Source: Corynebacterium flavescens (GTDB lineage: Bacteria > Actinomycetota > Actinomycetes > Mycobacteriales > Mycobacteriaceae). Taken from it: 64,000 bases of DNA. Where the stretch lies: assembly GCF_008693105.1 (NCBI RefSeq), contig NZ_VXKK01000033.1, positions 124,001 through 188,000 of the forward strand. Reading direction: 5' to 3'. Under the pieces are notes generated by a model. It had not been told where the DNA came from. It ran no database searches and saw only the letters and a list, made by a program, of their open reading frames with translations. Both the position numbers and the translations under genes were made by a program. Below, one piece after another: positions 44,883 through 54,147 of this stretch (its first letter is position 1; the number at the start of each line of letters is the position of its first letter).

Positions 44883-45965
44883 TTATGCCGCGGCGTTGTT
44901 AGCGTCAACGAAGTTGTCTGCATCGGCGGTGTCACGCTGTGAGCTAAATGGTGAGGTGCTCACTGCATAAGGCTCCTGACCGATCTTTTCCAGCGCCTCG
45001 GCGTTGGTCGCGTCCGGGTTCTGCTCACGGAAGGCCATGTACTCGTTGAAGTCCTCTGGGGATACCACGCGGATTTCGAAGTTCATCATGGAGTGGTAAG
45101 TACCGCACATCTCAGCACAACGGCCGACGAAGGCGCCTTCTTCATTGATTTCCTCAACCTGGAAACGACGCTCCTGAGAGTTGTTCTCGGGGTGCGCATA
45201 AACGTCACGCTTGAACAAGAACTCCGGAACCCAGAATGAGTGGGATACGTCGCCGGAAGCCAAACGGAACTCAATTGGAGTTCCAGAAGGAAGAACCAAA
45301 ACCGGAACTTCCTCGGTGGTTCCTACAGTCTCAATCTTGTTGTAGTTCAAGTAGGAAAGGTCACCCATGGACTTGCCGTGAATCGGGTTGGCGTTCTTAA
45401 CGCCTTCCGGATCCTTGGCAGATTGCTCAGCCAAGCGCTGACGCTCGGTATCAGCACCGTTGTAGTTCTCGCCGTTAACCTTGTTCTCGGCGTAACCAAA
45501 CTTCCAGTTCCACTGATAAGCGGTGACGTCAACTGTGACCTCTGGGTTCTTGTCCAAGGCCGTAACCTTCTGCTGCGCCTGAACGGTGAAGAAGAAGATG
45601 CCCATGATGATGAGGATCGGGACGATCGTCAGCACCATTTCTAGCGGGATGTTGTACTGCGTCTGCTTCGGGAACTCGCCCTTGCCGTCCTTCTTGGCCT
45701 TCTTCGCGCTCCAGCGGAAGATAGCAGTAAGGAAAAGACCCCACATGACGAAGCCGATGATCCACGCGGCAACCCATACCCAGATCCAGAAGTTGTACAT
45801 CGACTCAGCCTCTGGGGTAATTCCCTTTGGCCAGCCAAAGCCTAGAATATTCTCGACCGCGGTCGGTGCCGCCGTCTCACAACCTGCCAAGGTAAGGCCG
45901 CCAAGTGCGAGTGCGCCGGCGATGCCTGCTTTCCGGGCAAGGTTGCGCTTTTTACGCTGTCCCAC
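44883..45965 (-). CDS. ctaC: Cytochrome c oxidase subunit II CtaC
   Basis: CuA-bearing subunit of the aa3 oxidase. I set the start at the GTG at 45965 ([14 protein letters not shown]; 360 residues), with AGAAAGG about ten bases upstream; a TTG- or ATG-type extension to 46016 adds residues unlike the family. A lipoprotein-type signal peptide ends at LTLAGC. Two membrane helices (about residues 50-75 and 95-120) are followed by the cupredoxin domain. The CuA ligands lie in [24 protein letters not shown] and the intervening acidic residue. An actinobacterial insertion (about 150-190) forms the QcrC contact. A GlxR-like site lies upstream. Confidence 0.95.
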   Translation of the reverse strand: MGQRKKRNLARKAGIAGALALGGLTLAGCETAAPTAVENILGFGWPKGITPEAESMYNFWIWVWVAAWIIGFVMWGLFLTAIFRWSAKKAKKDGKGEFPKQTQYNIPLEMVLTIVPILIIMGIFFFTVQAQQKVTALDKNPEVTVDVTAYQWNWKFGYAENKVNGENYNGADTERQRLAEQSAKDPEGVKNANPIHGKSMGDLSYLNYNKIETVGTTEEVPVLVLPSGTPIEFRLASGDVSHSFWVPEFLFKRDVYAHPENNSQERRFQVEEINEEGAFVGRCAEMCGTYHSMMNFEIRVVSPEDFNEYMAFREQNPDATNAEALEKIGQEPYAVSTSPFSSQRDTADADNFVDANNAAA

Positions 45966-46368
45966 GTGTGTTCTGCCTTTCTGTCCACACAAACTTCTCG
46001 AATACTCACAGAGCATCCCTACCCAACTAGGATAGTTGATAGGAATGCTGCCACAGACCTTTTAACGGCCCTCGACCGCAGGGCTTACACCGCCCCACGA
46101 CAGTCAATGCGGAAGATGCTACCGCCCCACCTGCACAATGCCATAACGCAAGCATATAGGCCCGCCGCTATTCTGTGTGACAATTCACAAAGAGGCAGGG
46201 AGGTCATCATACGAAAGTTCGCACCATTACGGGGAAGATTCTCAGGCTTCTCTGACCCGCGATGCGCCCGATGCCGCTTCGCCTCCCCGTGGCGTGTTGC
46301 GGGAAATGGCAGAGATAGCCGTAAAGTGTTGCCTAGAAAGAACCTCATATTAAAGGAGTAGACATTCT
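45966..46368. other. Divergent control region ctaC / asnB
   Basis: 403 bp without a gene between two divergent start codons. It holds ribosome sites for both genes (AGAAAGG for ctaC, AAAGGAG for asnB) and a GlxR-like site at 46174-46189. Confidence 0.6.
46174..46189. promoter_or_regulatory. GlxR (CRP-type) binding site candidate
   Basis: TGTGTGACAATTCACA fits the GlxR/CRP pattern TGTGA-N6-TCACA with one mismatch in the left arm. It lies about 210 bp upstream of ctaC and 180 bp upstream of asnB. GlxR is known to bind before the cta genes in C. glutamicum. Confidence 0.55.
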
Positions 46369-48291
46369 ATGTGCGGATTGTGCGGCTTATTAGCGGCTAA
46401 ACACAACGCTGAGGACTTTGTGGAGGCCGTAGAAAAGGCCCTCCCCTGCATGCGTCACCGTGGGCCTGATGCGGCAGGAACCTGGCACGATGCCGACGCC
46501 GCCTTCGGTTTCAACCGGCTCTCCATCATCGACATTGAGCATTCTCACCAGCCACTGCGCTGGGGACCCGCCGAGAATCCTGAGCGCTACGCCATGACTT
46601 TCAACGGGGAGATCTATAACTACATTGAACTGCGCGAGCAGCTGAAGAAGGAAGGTTATTCCTTTAATACTGAGGGCGATGGCGAGCCCATCGTCGTTGG
46701 CTTCCATCACTGGGGCGAGGACGTAGTCAATCACCTCCGCGGGATGTTTGCCATTGTCATCTGGGACACCGAGACGAAGACCATGTTCGCCGCCCGTGAC
46801 CAGTTCGGCATCAAGCCTTTGTACTACGCCACTACTGCAGCAGGCACCGTCTTTGCCTCCGAAATGAAGTGCATCCTCGAGATGGCGGAGGCTCTTGGTC
46901 TAGAACTCAACCTTGATAAGCGCGCCATCGAGCATTACGTCGATCTGCAGTACGTTCCCGAGCCGGAGTCTCTGCACGCCCATATTCGCCGCGTCGAGTC
47001 TGGCTCCACCGTTACCCTGCACCCGGGAGAAGATGTTGTGGCCAAGCGCTACTTCCGTCCCACCTTCCCTGTTCAACAAGTGCCTAAGGGCAAGGAACAG
47101 GACCTCTTTGACCGGATCACCCGGGCCTTAGAAGACTCCGTCGAAAAGCACATGCGCGCCGATGTGACTGTCGGCTCCTTCCTTTCCGGTGGCATCGATT
47201 CCACCGCCATTGCTGCCTTGGCCAAACGGCACAACCCCAACCTTTTGACTTTTACTACTGGATTCGAGCGCGAAGGCTACTCCGAGGTCGACGTGGCCGC
47301 AGAATCTGCTGCCGCCATTGGCGTTGAGCATATTGTCAAGATTGTCTCGCCCGAGGAATACGCGGATGCCGTGCCGAGAATCATGTGGTACCTCGACAAT
47401 CCTGTGGCCGATCCTTCCCTCGTTCCCCTGTATTTCGTGGCACAGGAAGCACGCAAGCACGTGAAGGTAGTGCTCTCCGGTGAGGGTGCGGACGAGCTCT
47501 TCGGCGGGTACACCATCTACAAGGAACCCCTTTCTCTAGCTCCTTTTGAGAAGCTACCGTCCCCGCTTCGCCGTGGACTGGGAAGGCTCTCCAAGGTTTT
47601 GCCCGATGGGATGAAGGGAAAGTCACTCCTAGAGCGTGGCTCGATGGATATGGAGGAGCGTTATTACGGCAACGCGCGTTCCTTCAACTTCGACCAGCTC
47701 CACCGCGTCATGCCTTGGGCCAAGCGCGAGTGGGATCACCGCGAAGTTACCGCACCGATTTATGCGGAATCTGAGGGGATGGATCCCGTCGCACGCATGC
47801 AGCATCTCGACCTTTTCACCTGGATGCGCGGAGATATCCTCGTCAAGGCCGACAAGATGAACATGGCCAACTCTCTCGAGCTGCGCGTGCCTTTCCTAGA
47901 TAAAGAGGTATTTAAGGTGGCGGAGACAATTCCTTATGACCTCAAGATTGCCCACAGCACCACCAAGTATGCCCTGCGCAAGGCCCTTGAAAACATCGTT
48001 CCGCCACATGTTCTGCACCGCCGCAAGCTCGGGTTCCCCGTACCCATGCGCCACTGGCTCGCCGGTGAAGAGCTCTACGGCTGGGCTCAGCAGACTATTC
48101 AGGAGTCCCAGACCGAGAACATCTTCAACAAGAAGGCAGTCTTAGAGATGCTCAAGGAGCACCGCGACGGCGTTTCTGATCATTCCCGGCGGCTGTGGAC
48201 GGTTATCTCCTTCATGATCTGGCACGGAATCTTCGTGGAAAAGCGCATCGACCCCAAGATCGAACAGCGCGACTACCCCGTCAGGCTCTAG
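46369..48291 (+). CDS. asnB: Glutamine-hydrolysing asparagine synthase / LtsA-type amidotransferase
   Basis: A 640-residue class II amidotransferase. The N-terminal Ntn domain begins MCGLCGLL, with Cys2 as nucleophile, and includes FNGEIYNY and the RHRGPD segment. The synthetase domain has the PP-loop SFLSGGIDSTAIAAL (about residue 265) and GEGADELFGGY (about 370). In C. glutamicum the gene at this place is ltsA, whose loss causes lysozyme and temperature sensitivity, probably because the enzyme amidates meso-DAP in peptidoglycan rather than free Asp. That reading is preferred by context. AAAGGAG precedes the ATG. Confidence 0.94.
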   Translation: MCGLCGLLAAKHNAEDFVEAVEKALPCMRHRGPDAAGTWHDADAAFGFNRLSIIDIEHSHQPLRWGPAENPERYAMTFNGEIYNYIELREQLKKEGYSFNTEGDGEPIVVGFHHWGEDVVNHLRGMFAIVIWDTETKTMFAARDQFGIKPLYYATTAAGTVFASEMKCILEMAEALGLELNLDKRAIEHYVDLQYVPEPESLHAHIRRVESGSTVTLHPGEDVVAKRYFRPTFPVQQVPKGKEQDLFDRITRALEDSVEKHMRADVTVGSFLSGGIDSTAIAALAKRHNPNLLTFTTGFEREGYSEVDVAAESAAAIGVEHIVKIVSPEEYADAVPRIMWYLDNPVADPSLVPLYFVAQEARKHVKVVLSGEGADELFGGYTIYKEPLSLAPFEKLPSPLRRGLGRLSKVLPDGMKGKSLLERGSMDMEERYYGNARSFNFDQLHRVMPWAKREWDHREVTAPIYAESEGMDPVARMQHLDLFTWMRGDILVKADKMNMANSLELRVPFLDKEVFKVAETIPYDLKIAHSTTKYALRKALENIVPPHVLHRRKLGFPVPMRHWLAGEELYGWAQQTIQESQTENIFNKKAVLEMLKEHRDGVSDHSRRLWTVISFMIWHGIFVEKRIDPKIEQRDYPVRL

Positions 48292-48331
48292 CCGCCGCAC
48301 ACCCTGCGCGGTACCGCCGCAATAGAAGCAA

Positions 48332-48391
48332 AAGGCCCGCACCTTGACTGTCCCTTTCGATTAAGAAAGAGCACGTCAAAGTGCGGGCCTT
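48332..48391. terminator. Bidirectional terminator between asnB and erpA
   Basis: AAGGCCCGCAC-C-TTGAC pairs with GTCAA-A-GTGCGGGCCTT (16 bp plus one mismatch). The loop is 26 nt. It lies between two convergent genes and suits both. Confidence 0.8.
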
Positions 48392-48454
48392 AAACCTATG
48401 TGAAGCACAATGCGAAGCTAGATTTCTCCGCTTGAGATGCGCTGAGCAGGTTCC

Positions 48455-48808
48455 TTAGTTGAAGGAGTCGCCGCAGGCGCAAGAGCCGCCCGCATTCGGG
48501 TTATCAATGGTGAAACCCTGGGATTCGATGGTGTCCGAGAAGTCAATCTTCGCGCCACTGAGATAGGGCACCGACATCTTGTCAACCACGAGGCTCACTC
48601 CGCCGATGGTATCGACCTTGTCGCCATCAAGCGTGCGATCATCGAAGTAGAGCTGGTAGCGCAGGCCGGCGCAACCACCGGGCTGTACGGCAATGCGCAG
48701 CGAAAGATCATCACGGCCCTCCTGCTCCAGCAGGGCCTTAGCCTTAGCTGCTGCAGCATCGGTCAGGATAACGCCAGTTGCGGAAGTTGCGGAAGTTGGA
48801 GCGGTCAT
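48455..48808 (-). CDS. erpA: A-type iron-sulfur carrier (HesB/IscA/ErpA)
   Basis: A 117-residue A-type Fe-S carrier that delivers clusters to apo-proteins. The three conserved Cys are present: one in PGGCAGLRYQLYF (about residue 44) and two in the C-terminal GGSCACGDSF (about 110-112). Fold and length are standard. ATG at 48808. The neighbouring bc1 Rieske subunit and lipoyl synthase in this window are natural clients, but specificity is not visible in the sequence. Confidence 0.92.
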   Translation of the reverse strand: MTAPTSATSATGVILTDAAAAKAKALLEQEGRDDLSLRIAVQPGGCAGLRYQLYFDDRTLDGDKVDTIGGVSLVVDKMSVPYLSGAKIDFSDTIESQGFTIDNPNAGGSCACGDSFN

Positions 48809-49015
48809 TTCTTCTCCTCAAACAAAGACTTGATTTCGAATACTCGTTATCGATATTCGGTTTCGACGTGTGGAAAATTTCTTGCCACCATCCTACCCTC
48901 CCACCTAAGCCGAGAAAAGATGAAAAAGAACGGAGGCAATGGCTATGTGTAGTTCAACACTCTCGCTCGCGGGCCTATTCCCACTCAGGGCCGGCAACCT
49001 TGTAACCTAAATGAC

Positions 49016-49708
49016 GTGAAACTACCGTGGCAAAAAGACAATAAGACCTCCGACAAAGCTGCAGCGCACGCGGGGGCGGAAGACACCGAGCACCCGGAGG
49101 TGACCTACCCCAAGGGATTTACCCCTCCTAAAGGCAGGCCCACCCCCAAAAGGCATGACCAGGAAATTGCCAAGGGCGTAATCCGCGATCCCAACCGCGC
49201 GAGCGATCCACAGCGCCGTGAGCGGCGCAAGGAACTCAAGGCCTCCATGTCTAAAGAAGAGTGGAAAGCCTATAAGAAGAAGGAACGCCAGGAAATCCGC
49301 GAACGCAACCAAGTTGCGCAAAAGCGCATGGAATCCGGGGAGGAACAATACCTCTTACCGCGAGATAAGGGCGAGGTACGCCGCTTCGTGCGTAATTGGG
49401 TGGATTCCCAGCGCTTCTTGACCGAATGGGTCATGCCTTTCGCCCTTATCCTGCTGCTCTTTACCTTCTTGGGTAGCTCCAACCCCACTTTTGCCAACAT
49501 CACCTCTATCGTCGCCATGGCTTTCATCGCGGTCTTCGCCTTCGAAGGCATCTTCCTGGGCCGTCGATGCAACAATGCGGTTCGCCTCAAGTTCCCGAAC
49601 ACCACTGAGGCCGGCTTCGGGCTAGGCTTCTACGCCTACTCCCGCGCAACCCAGCCCCGGAAGTGGCGCACTCCCCGCCCCCAGGTCGAGCGCGGCGCAA
49701 GCGTCTAG
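49016..49708 (+). CDS. DUF3043 membrane protein
   Basis: A 230-residue actinobacterial protein of unknown function. A GTG start opens MKLPWQKDNK. The first 130 residues are cytoplasmic, strongly charged and include the DUF3043 signature TYPKGFTPPKGRPTPKR (about 30-46). Two membrane helices follow (about 139-156 and 161-182), then a basic C-terminal segment (NAVRLKFPNTTEAG...). The family is almost confined to Actinobacteria and often lies near cob and ilvE genes. It ends 22 bp before cobT and may share its transcript. Confidence 0.85.
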   Translation: MKLPWQKDNKTSDKAAAHAGAEDTEHPEVTYPKGFTPPKGRPTPKRHDQEIAKGVIRDPNRASDPQRRERRKELKASMSKEEWKAYKKKERQEIRERNQVAQKRMESGEEQYLLPRDKGEVRRFVRNWVDSQRFLTEWVMPFALILLLFTFLGSSNPTFANITSIVAMAFIAVFAFEGIFLGRRCNNAVRLKFPNTTEAGFGLGFYAYSRATQPRKWRTPRPQVERGASV

Positions 49709-49730
49709 TTCCAGGTAAAGGTAACGTCCA

Positions 49731-50720
49731 ATGCTTAAGTTTGAGTCCATTCCCGGCCCCGACCTCGAGGCACGGTCAGCGATGGAATTGGGGCTTGCTT
49801 CCTCACCTCGCGGCGCCTCTTTCGGACGCCTGCGCTCAGTCGCTCAGTGGTACGCCGGCTGCCGCGGGCAGGTACCCGCTGAGCAAGTTCAACGCGCGCG
49901 CGTTGTGGTTTTTGCTGGCGGCCACGGCATTGTCGGCAGAACCTTTGAAGGGGTCGGACTATCTGCTTTCGCCCCCGAGGCCGATGCGGAGATTCTCCAA
50001 GAGCTCAACGTCGGCGCTGGTCCTACGCACGCCATCGCGCGCCGCGTCAATGCAGGAATTAGAGTAGTCACCCTGCCCAGTTCCGCCCCCATTGATACTG
50101 AGGACGCCATGTCGGCGCAGGTACTCAATGAATCGCTCGCGGCGGGCCAGCATGCGGCCGATGTGGAGATCGACGAGGGCGCTGACTTGCTCATCCCAGC
50201 GGAGCTCGGCGTCGGCGCAACCACAGTCGCCGCAGTCATCATGGGAACCTTGAGTTCAACCGAGCCTGTGGCCATTGTTGGCCCTGGCTCGGGCACCACG
50301 GATTCCATGTGGAAGACCAAGGTTACGGTCATCCGTGATGCGATGTTTAGGGCCCGCAATCTCGACCCTGAAGAGCTTTTGGAAGTCTCTTCCTCCCCCA
50401 GCACTGCAGCGCTGGTTGGCTTCATCATTCAGGCGGCGACTCGCCGCACGCCCCTGCTTGTCGACGGCCCCTTGGTTGCCACCGCTGCCGTCATCGCCGA
50501 GCGTCTCGCTCCCGGCACCAAGAAATGGCTCTACGCAGCGAGTGAAGGTCTTGAGCCTGCCCACCATTTGGCGCTCGAAGATCTGGGTCTTGAGCCACTC
50601 CTTCGGATTGAGCTTCGCGCCGGCCAAGGCTGCGGAGCCTTGCTTGCTTTGCCCTTGGTGGAAAGTGCCCTTGACCTAGCCGCAGATGAGGTCACAGCCA
50701 TAAGCTCCCAGCTGGACTAG
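49731..50720 (+). CDS. cobT: CobT-like protein (nicotinate-nucleotide:DMB phosphoribosyltransferase family)
   Basis: A 329-residue member of the CobT family, which activates dimethylbenzimidazole for cobalamin assembly. Family blocks are recognisable: FAGGHGIVG (about residue 62, FAGDHG in canonical CobT), IPAELGVGATTVAA (about 160, GEMGIGNTT in canonical), GPGSGTTDSMWKTK and LLVDGPLVATAAVIAERL. The C-terminal catalytic block reads LRAGQGCGALLALP where typical CobT has LGEG(T/S)GA: the presumed catalytic Glu is Gln (codon CAA). No cobU or cobS lies beside it. So it is either a variant enzyme or a repurposed homologue. The ATG follows AGGTAAAGG. Confidence 0.8.
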   Translation: MLKFESIPGPDLEARSAMELGLASSPRGASFGRLRSVAQWYAGCRGQVPAEQVQRARVVVFAGGHGIVGRTFEGVGLSAFAPEADAEILQELNVGAGPTHAIARRVNAGIRVVTLPSSAPIDTEDAMSAQVLNESLAAGQHAADVEIDEGADLLIPAELGVGATTVAAVIMGTLSSTEPVAIVGPGSGTTDSMWKTKVTVIRDAMFRARNLDPEELLEVSSSPSTAALVGFIIQAATRRTPLLVDGPLVATAAVIAERLAPGTKKWLYAASEGLEPAHHLALEDLGLEPLLRIELRAGQGCGALLALPLVESALDLAADEVTAISSQLD

Positions 50721-50735
50721 GCTAACTGGGAGCTT
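50702..50735 (+). terminator. Terminator overlapping the cobT 3' end
   Basis: AAGCTCCCAG and CTGGGAGCTT form a 10-bp stem with a 14-nt loop that contains the cobT stop. A CT-rich tail follows rather than a pure T-run. Confidence 0.6.
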
Positions 50736-50820
50736 GGGCTCTTCCTCTCCCCCTGTCCTGCAGCGCCCGCCTCTCACCCCAACGAGACCCGCGAACAGGA
50801 ACAGGAACTCGAACAAGGAA

Positions 50821-51918
50821 TTACTTGGTCAGCGGGTAGAGCCAGCCGTGCTTGTCAGCGACAGTACCGCGCTGGATTCCGGTGAGCTCTTCGCGCAGCT
50901 GCATGGTGATCGTGCCAGCCTTGTTGTCGTTGACTTCGAACTCGCCATCATTGCTCATGACGCGACCAACCGGAGTGATGACTGCGGCAGTGCCACAGGC
51001 GAAGGCTTCGGTCATTTTGCCTGCGGCGACGTCCTCGCGCCACTCATCGATGGTGATGCGACGCTCCTCAACCCCATAGCCCAAGTCTTGGGCAACCTGC
51101 AGCAAGGACTGGCGGGTGATACCCGGCAGCAAGGAACCAGACAAAGCCGGGGTGACGATAGTGGCATCCGCGCCGGATCCGTAGACGAACATCAGATTCA
51201 TGCCGCCCATCTCTTCGATGTACTTGCGGTCGATGGCATCGAGCCACACAACCTGATCGCAGCCCTTTTCTTCGGCTTGGGCCTGTGCCAACAGGGACGC
51301 AGCATAGTTTCCTGCGAATTTGGCAGCGCCGGTACCACCTGGTGCGGCACGAACGTAATCGGTAGAGACCCAGACCGAGACTGGTTTGATGCCACCGCTG
51401 AAGTAGGCACCTGCCGGCGAGGCGATGACCATGAAGCGATAAGCGTTTGCGGGGTGGACACCAACGGAAACCTCAGTAGAGATCATGAAGGGACGTATGT
51501 AAAGGGAAGCTTCTCCGCCTGCAGCCGGGGTCCAGGCCTTATCGACCTCAACCAGCTGGCGCAAAGACTCGATGAAGTCCTCCTGAGGCAATGGCGGCAT
51601 GGCCATGCGCTTGGCGGAATTGATCATGCGCTGAGCGTTCTGGTCAGGGCGGAAGGTGACGATGGAGTCATCTGCCTGGCGGTAAGCCTTGATGCCTTCG
51701 AAGATCGACTGCCCATAGTGCAAAACCGTGGTGGCCGGGTCGAGCTCGATAGGGGCATAAGGACGAACCTGTGCGTCGTGCCAGCCTTCTTCTTCGTTCC
51801 AGTCGATGGTCACCATGTGATCAGTGAAGTACTTGCCGAACCCAGGATTCTTAAGAATCTCTGCGATTTCGGCCGGGGAGGTGGGATTATCAGTGCGGGT
51901 TACCGTGAAATTAAGCAT
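50821..51918 (-). CDS. ilvE: Branched-chain amino acid aminotransferase IlvE
   Basis: Class IV PLP transaminase for Val, Leu and Ile, making the last step of their synthesis and the first of their breakdown. ATG at 51918 ([15 protein letters not shown]) gives 365 residues; a longer in-frame start at 51984 is unlike the family. Conserved parts include [15 protein letters not shown] (about residue 75), the PLP lysine in [13 protein letters not shown] (about 195-207), the signature [13 protein letters not shown] (about 240) and [15 protein letters not shown] (about 263). Divergent from the aminopeptidase gene. Confidence 0.95.
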   Translation of the reverse strand: MLNFTVTRTDNPTSPAEIAEILKNPGFGKYFTDHMVTIDWNEEEGWHDAQVRPYAPIELDPATTVLHYGQSIFEGIKAYRQADDSIVTFRPDQNAQRMINSAKRMAMPPLPQEDFIESLRQLVEVDKAWTPAAGGEASLYIRPFMISTEVSVGVHPANAYRFMVIASPAGAYFSGGIKPVSVWVSTDYVRAAPGGTGAAKFAGNYAASLLAQAQAEEKGCDQVVWLDAIDRKYIEEMGGMNLMFVYGSGADATIVTPALSGSLLPGITRQSLLQVAQDLGYGVEERRITIDEWREDVAAGKMTEAFACGTAAVITPVGRVMSNDGEFEVNDNKAGTITMQLREELTGIQRGTVADKHGWLYPLTK

Positions 51919-52031
51919 GCCTACACAATACTCCGCAGGCCACGCATGCGGGCTAAAAGGCCCCGAGAGGACCTCCTCGTCCACGCGTATGATGTTTGAG
52001 GTAATCGAATCTTTCAGTTCTCAGGAGGAAA

Positions 52032-53579
52032 ATGGTGGCTACTTCCACGTTTGCACTACCGGCTCGCGGCGTCTTTCCCGGCGTCGAATTACTCAAGAAG
52101 GCCCCCAAGCACGCGGAAGCTCTCATCGTGCTTGCCGTCAAAGGCGAGGACGGCCTCGAGCTTTGCGCTACCTCACTGCTGGATGCCGGCGCCACCCGCA
52201 CCGTATTTGATTCGCTCGTTGCCGTTGGTGCCACCGGCAAGGCAGGTGAACTCAAGCGCGTACCCGCCCCTGCCAAGTCCGGCTTCACCTCGGTCGTGGC
52301 CTTGGGCCTAGATAATATGGAAGACTTCGACTCGGAGCAGGCGCGGCGCACACTAGGTTCCGCGGCACGCCACCTACGCAAGGTGGAGACCGCAGTAATT
52401 GACGTCCCCGCTCCCCTGCTTGCAGCAGCAACAGAAGGAGTACTCCTTGGCGGCTATGAGTACCGTGGAATCCACTCGCCCGAGTCCTCTGACAAGGACA
52501 AGGCAACATCCAAAGATAAGGCCGCCGAGAAGAAGCAGCCTGGAACTTTCTACTTCATTGGTGGAAAGGATCAAAAAGACGCCTTCGAGCACGCAAAGAT
52601 CACTGCGGAATCCGTCATCCTAGCCAGAGACCTCGTTAACGCTCCGGCCAATGTTCTCTACCCCGAGTCCTACGCGCAGTTCATCAGCGCCGAGTCTAAG
52701 GAAGCCGGTCTGGATGTCGAGATCCTCGACGAGAAGGAGCTGGAAAAGCAGGGCTTCGGTGGAATCCTTGCGGTAGGCAAAGGCTCGCAGCGCCCCCCGC
52801 GTCTTGTTCGTGTGACCTGGAGCCCTAAGAAGGCAAAGAAGACTGTCGCGCTGGTTGGTAAGGGAATAACCTTCGATACCGGCGGAATCTCCCTTAAGCC
52901 TGGCAACGGAATGTGGGACATGATCTCTGACATGGGCGGATCCGCAGCTATGGTCGCTTCCGTACTGGCCGCCGCCAAGTTGGAAATCCCTGTCAAGGTA
53001 GTTGCTACCTTGCCACTCGCAGAGAACATGCCTTCGGGCTCTGCTACCCGTCCGGGCGATGTCATCACCCACTACGGCGGAATCACCTCCGAGGTGCTCA
53101 ACACCGATGCAGAAGGCCGCCTTGTCTTGGCCGATGCCATCGCCCGCGCAAGCGAAGACGACCCCGATTACCTTATTGATACTGCCACCTTGACCGGTGC
53201 CCAGATCGTCGCTTTGGGTAGCCGCACCGCCGGAGTGATGGGCACGGCAGACTTCCGCGATCGCGTGGCCGAAGTGGGTCGAGAAGTCGGCGAAAACGCT
53301 TGGGCCATGCCACTGCTCGAGGAGCACGACGAGGAGATCTCAACCCCCGCCGCTGACATCCGCAACATCCACGTCAAGCGCGAGGGCGGAATGGAGTTTG
53401 CAGCCACCTATCTCCAGCGCTTTGTCGGGGAGGACATCGCTTGGGCGCACATCGACGTCGCTGGCCCAGCCTGGAACGGCAGCGGTCCCCGCGGCTACAC
53501 GCCTAAGCGCGCCACTGGCGTACCGGTACGCACGGTAGTGGCCGTCTTGGAAGAAATCGCAGCACAAGACAAGAAATAG
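52032..53579 (+). CDS. pepA: Leucyl aminopeptidase (M17)
   Basis: A 515-residue cytosolic metallo-aminopeptidase that removes N-terminal residues from peptides. The C-terminal catalytic domain shows the metal-binding GKGITFDTGGISLKPG (about residue 277) and the M17 signature NTDAEGRLVLADAI (about 357-370). The catalytic Lys and Arg lie within these blocks. A Lys-rich insertion (about 155-172, DKDKATSKDKAAEKK) occurs between the N-terminal and catalytic domains, as in other actinobacteria. Start ATG at 52032 or the adjacent GTG at 52035, after AGGAGG. Divergent from ilvE. Confidence 0.95.
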   Translation: MVATSTFALPARGVFPGVELLKKAPKHAEALIVLAVKGEDGLELCATSLLDAGATRTVFDSLVAVGATGKAGELKRVPAPAKSGFTSVVALGLDNMEDFDSEQARRTLGSAARHLRKVETAVIDVPAPLLAAATEGVLLGGYEYRGIHSPESSDKDKATSKDKAAEKKQPGTFYFIGGKDQKDAFEHAKITAESVILARDLVNAPANVLYPESYAQFISAESKEAGLDVEILDEKELEKQGFGGILAVGKGSQRPPRLVRVTWSPKKAKKTVALVGKGITFDTGGISLKPGNGMWDMISDMGGSAAMVASVLAAAKLEIPVKVVATLPLAENMPSGSATRPGDVITHYGGITSEVLNTDAEGRLVLADAIARASEDDPDYLIDTATLTGAQIVALGSRTAGVMGTADFRDRVAEVGREVGENAWAMPLLEEHDEEISTPAADIRNIHVKREGGMEFAATYLQRFVGEDIAWAHIDVAGPAWNGSGPRGYTPKRATGVPVRTVVAVLEEIAAQDKK

Positions 53580-53628
53580 AGAAACAACGAAGCATCAGCA
53601 GTAATAACTGCTATCGCTGTGGCCGCGC

Positions 53629-54024
53629 CTAGGACTCGGGGGTCTCGCCCCGATTAAACCTGGCGCGCCTTTCGCGTTGTTCTTCCCTGCGACGCAGAAT
53701 CCTCTCGCGTTCCATTCGCTCACGCATGCGCTGTGGGTAGCCGGTCTCCTCGACGTCATACACGGCGCAATCAAGCAGCTTTGCTACAGCATCGATCCCT
53801 TTTGGCCCCCCGATTCTGCGGCGGGTGAACTCTCCCTCGTGGTCCACCACCACAACAGACATCTCGTTGAGGACGGTCTCGGGCTCGATGAAAGCCTCGA
53901 TAAAAGCCCTCCCAGCAGCCCATTGCTGCAACGCGCGCGCATCTTCCGCCCTGATGGTGTCTCCCGGTGCGCGCGGGGGACGAAGCTGCGATCGGGATTG
54001 ATTGCGGCGGAAGATATTAAACAT
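53629..54024 (-). CDS. Conserved small charged protein of unknown function
   Basis: A 131-residue cytoplasmic protein with ATG at 54024 (MFNIFRRNQSRSQLRPPR); an earlier start at 54045 would add seven residues. A basic N-terminus is followed by a mixed alpha/beta segment (about 27-95; SVVVVDHEGEFTRRRIGG, then AVAKLLDCAVYDVEETGYP) and a very basic Arg/Glu helix (about 98-125). I do not recognise the family. Its place between pepA and the E2 gene looks conserved in corynebacteria as far as I recall. No catalytic motif is seen. Confidence 0.65.
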   Translation of the reverse strand: MFNIFRRNQSRSQLRPPRAPGDTIRAEDARALQQWAAGRAFIEAFIEPETVLNEMSVVVVDHEGEFTRRRIGGPKGIDAVAKLLDCAVYDVEETGYPQRMRERMERERILRRREEQRERRARFNRGETPES

Positions 54025-54147
54025 AAGTTCACATCTTACCCTCATGAGGGTAACTATCAGACCCGGATATACGCGCTGGTTTCAATGACGCTGTAGGATT
54101 GGTCGACAGCGATATTTAATTCCAACTTCCGAGGAGTCTTATTACTC

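Noticed and set aside
50734-51999. Plus-strand 421-codon frame opposite ilvE
   Set aside because: Antisense to a complete IlvE; no recognisable domain.
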